Shown one piece after another: positions 6,079 through 7,316 of a stretch of DNA of 7,316 nucleotides (position 1 is the stretch's first letter; each line of letters begins with the position of its first letter). The position numbers and the translations under genes were made by a program. The DNA comes from Acidobacteriota bacterium. Its GTDB lineage: Bacteria > Acidobacteriota > Terriglobia > Terriglobales > Acidobacteriaceae. Where the stretch lies: contig JAJXXG010000775.1 in NCBI GenBank assembly GCA_021781255.1, positions 1 to 7,316 of the forward strand, given 5' to 3'. The notes below the pieces were generated by a model that searched no databases, was not told where the DNA came from, and saw nothing but the letters and a program-made list of their open reading frames with translations.

Positions 6079-6567
6079 CTAATTCTCGTTGCCTGAAATT
6101 GTCTCAAGCTGGTCAAGCAGCTGAGCGTTATTGTCCAACAGTTGCAGATCATGCACTACGGCGGCTTGTCCTTGCGTCGCGGCCGGCTGCGTCCAGTTCG
6201 AAATGCCCAGATAGGCCCCTCCGCCCAGCAGCACCACAACCGTCAGCGCCATCGCGGCCAGCGGGCGCGCGTGCAAGGACGGCCCATAGGCAAAGCGGGC
6301 CCGCAAGCGTTCCAGCCAGCCGGCCGGCGGCGCCGCGCGCTCCTCGTCAAGCCGCGCATTCATGCGGGTCATAAAGAAAGGGCTCGGCTCCGGCGCTTCC
6401 CAGGAATCCAGCAGATTCATGGTCGCCCGCAGTTCCTCCAGCTCCCCACGGCAGGAGTCGCACTCGGCAACATGAGAAACAACCTTGGCAGGCGCGGCGG
6501 CTGGATTGAGCAGCAAGTCGGCCAGCTTCGTATCCATTCCGGTGCAATTTTTCACGGTCGATTCCAT
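6079..6567 (-). CDS. Zinc-finger (zf-HC2) transmembrane anti-sigma factor
   Basis: This protein is predicted to hold the neighbouring ECF sigma factor inactive at the inner membrane. The 162-residue product has a cytoplasmic N-terminal anti-sigma domain with the zinc motif H-x3-C-x2-C (His32, Cys36, Cys39 in HVAECDSC) and an upstream Cys8 that can complete the site. After a linker comes one membrane helix at about 102-123 (PLAAMALTVVVLLGGGAYLG). A short outer tail of about 39 residues ends in the Leu/Asn/Gln-rich DLQLLDNNAQLLDQLETIS. The ATG at 6567 was chosen because GGAG lies 8 bases before it; a GTG at 6576 would add three residues. It follows the sigma gene by 44 bases, the usual order for such pairs. 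The outer tail is too short to be a sensor domain of its own, which leaves room for the secreted third protein as a signal partner (inference). Confidence 0.9.
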   Translation of the reverse strand: MESTVKNCTGMDTKLADLLLNPAAAPAKVVSHVAECDSCRGELEELRATMNLLDSWEAPEPSPFFMTRMNARLDEERAAPPAGWLERLRARFAYGPSLHARPLAAMALTVVVLLGGGAYLGISNWTQPAATQGQAAVVHDLQLLDNNAQLLDQLETISGNEN

Positions 6568-6575
6568 CGGTACCA

Positions 6576-6579
6576 CTCC
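6576..6579 (-). promoter_or_regulatory. Ribosome-binding site of the anti-sigma gene
   Basis: GGAG on the minus strand stands 8 bases before the ATG at 6567. Its last G is also the first base of the GTG at 6576, which argues for the ATG as start. Confidence 0.65.
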
Positions 6580-6611
6580 AATCCCCGCCGGTTCATCCGG
6601 CTGTTTTTCAT

Positions 6612-7271
6612 TTAGACAAAGCCCTTCAATTTGTCTCGCAGTGTCTGGTAAGCGCGAAACAGCAGCGATTTGGTTGCCGATTCGCTCAACTTGAGCACTT
6701 CACCGATCTGCCGGTAATCCATCCCCTGATACTTGTGCATCAGCACTGCCATGCGTTGCCGCTCAGGCAGTGCCATAACCTGTGCCCGGATGGCCGCCAT
6801 GCGCTCATCGCGCATCAGGCGCTGCTCCGCCGAGGGCTCGTCGTCGGCCACGTCCGGGGTTGTGCCGGTTTCCTCATCGGGCGCGTCCAGATAAACATTT
6901 TGCGCGGCCCGCTCGTGCCGGGTATCGCGCGCATGGTTCACCGCCAGGTTGGTCGCAATCCGGTAAAGCCAGGTGGAGAACTTCGCCTCGGCCCGGTAGC
7001 TCTCGCGCGAGCGGTAAACCCGCAGGAACACTTCCTGCGCCAGTTCCTCGGCCACAGCCTGGTTGCGCACCATTCTGAACAGAAAATGAATGATGGGCCG
7101 GTGGTATTTTCCCACCAGATAATTCAACCCCGCTTCGTCGCCCGCGGCCACGCGCAACATGATGGCGGCGTCGCTTGACTCGTCTACGGCGTGATTCACC
7201 CCGCGATGCGCCTCCGGCCGTGATGCCGGGCCACTTCCCAGGGCCGGGTTGTCCAGGACCAGGGTAGCCAT
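6612..7271 (-). CDS. ECF-type RNA polymerase sigma factor (RpoE-like)
   Basis: This extracytoplasmic-function sigma factor directs RNA polymerase to a set of stress or envelope promoters. The 219-residue product has a variable N-terminal arm of about 35 residues. Sigma region 2 follows at about 47-117: the core-binding AEELAQEVFLRVYRS and the -10-contacting FSTWLYRIATNLAVNHAR. After an acidic linker (PDEETGTTPDVADDEPS), sigma region 4 occupies about 150-213, with LPERQRMAVLMHKYQGMDY and the helix-turn-helix IGEVLKLSESATKSLLFRA that reads the -35 box. The length and lack of region 3 fit ECF factors. The start is the ATG at 7271, 5 bases after GGAG. The frame stays open to the window edge but shows no earlier start codon there. 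It is the first visible gene of an operon with the anti-sigma factor and the secreted repeat protein; its own promoter lies mostly outside the window. Confidence 0.93.
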   Translation of the reverse strand: MATLVLDNPALGSGPASRPEAHRGVNHAVDESSDAAIMLRVAAGDEAGLNYLVGKYHRPIIHFLFRMVRNQAVAEELAQEVFLRVYRSRESYRAEAKFSTWLYRIATNLAVNHARDTRHERAAQNVYLDAPDEETGTTPDVADDEPSAEQRLMRDERMAAIRAQVMALPERQRMAVLMHKYQGMDYRQIGEVLKLSESATKSLLFRAYQTLRDKLKGFV

Positions 7272-7292
7272 ACCATCTCCAACACCATCTCC
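7272..7292 (-). repeat. Duplicated GGAGATGGT motif at the sigma gene's ribosome-binding site
   Basis: On the minus strand GGAGATGGT occurs twice, separated by GTT (7292-7284 and 7280-7272). The downstream copy gives a GGAG 5 bases before the sigma ATG; the upstream copy places a second GGAG 12 bases further back. Confidence 0.75.
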
Positions 7293-7316
7293 ATCGGAAG
7301 GTTGCGCCGTCCCGGA

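Noticed and set aside
6027..6152. 42-residue N-terminal extension of the secreted protein overlapping the anti-sigma gene
   Set aside because: It reads as a shifted-frame copy of the anti-sigma tail and would place about 57 residues before the signal peptide's hydrophobic core.
5721..6374. 217-residue plus-strand frame opposite the secreted protein and anti-sigma genes
   Set aside because: It is an Arg/Pro/Ala-rich shadow of two supported genes and crosses their boundary.

Overview
The window looks like a chromosomal segment of a GC-rich Gram-negative bacterium, most likely an acidobacterium of the Terriglobia/Acidobacteriaceae type. This is inferred from the style of the proteins (a SerA of the long type with ASB and ACT domains, an EF-P with a PGNLR loop, an exported GH3 glycosidase with a 'CAQ' signal-peptide end, and an ECF sigma/zf-HC2 anti-sigma/DUF3106-like cassette). 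It is not proven by a marker gene. No RNA gene, insertion sequence, phage gene or CRISPR array is visible, and no gap between genes exceeds 300 bases.

Layout. Positions 2-856 (+) are the C-terminal half of D-3-phosphoglycerate dehydrogenase (serA), cut by the left edge. It converges on efp (938-1498, -), and a 12-bp hairpin at 889-918 can terminate both. Divergent from efp is a 10-helix DMT/EamA-like membrane protein (1651-2604, +). After 113 bases comes an exported GH3 beta-glucosidase-type enzyme (2718-4952, +). A second, weaker hairpin (4995-5023) separates it from an operon running the other way: ECF sigma factor (6612-7271, -), membrane-anchored zinc-finger anti-sigma factor (6079-6567, -) and a secreted DUF3106-like protein (5049-6026, -).

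How the genes work together. The left half is housekeeping (serine synthesis, translation of polyproline stretches) followed by polysaccharide or oligosaccharide breakdown in the periplasm or outside the cell. The right half reads as a small transmembrane signalling unit. The sigma factor would be held by the anti-sigma factor through its cytoplasmic HxxxCxxC domain, and the anti-sigma factor has one membrane helix and a short outer tail. The third gene makes an exported protein with a disordered Arg/Gln/Pro-rich arm and about six tandem ~18-residue helical repeats, each opening with a P-x-x-R-type motif. That protein is the least understood element here and the best candidate for something new: it could act as an envelope sensor or modulator of the sigma/anti-sigma pair.

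Other points of note are the Asn in place of the usual Lys/Arg at the tip of the EF-P loop, a perfect inverted repeat in the efp leader, a duplicated ribosome-binding motif before the sigma gene, and a 14-bp tandem duplication across the stop codon of the membrane-protein gene.
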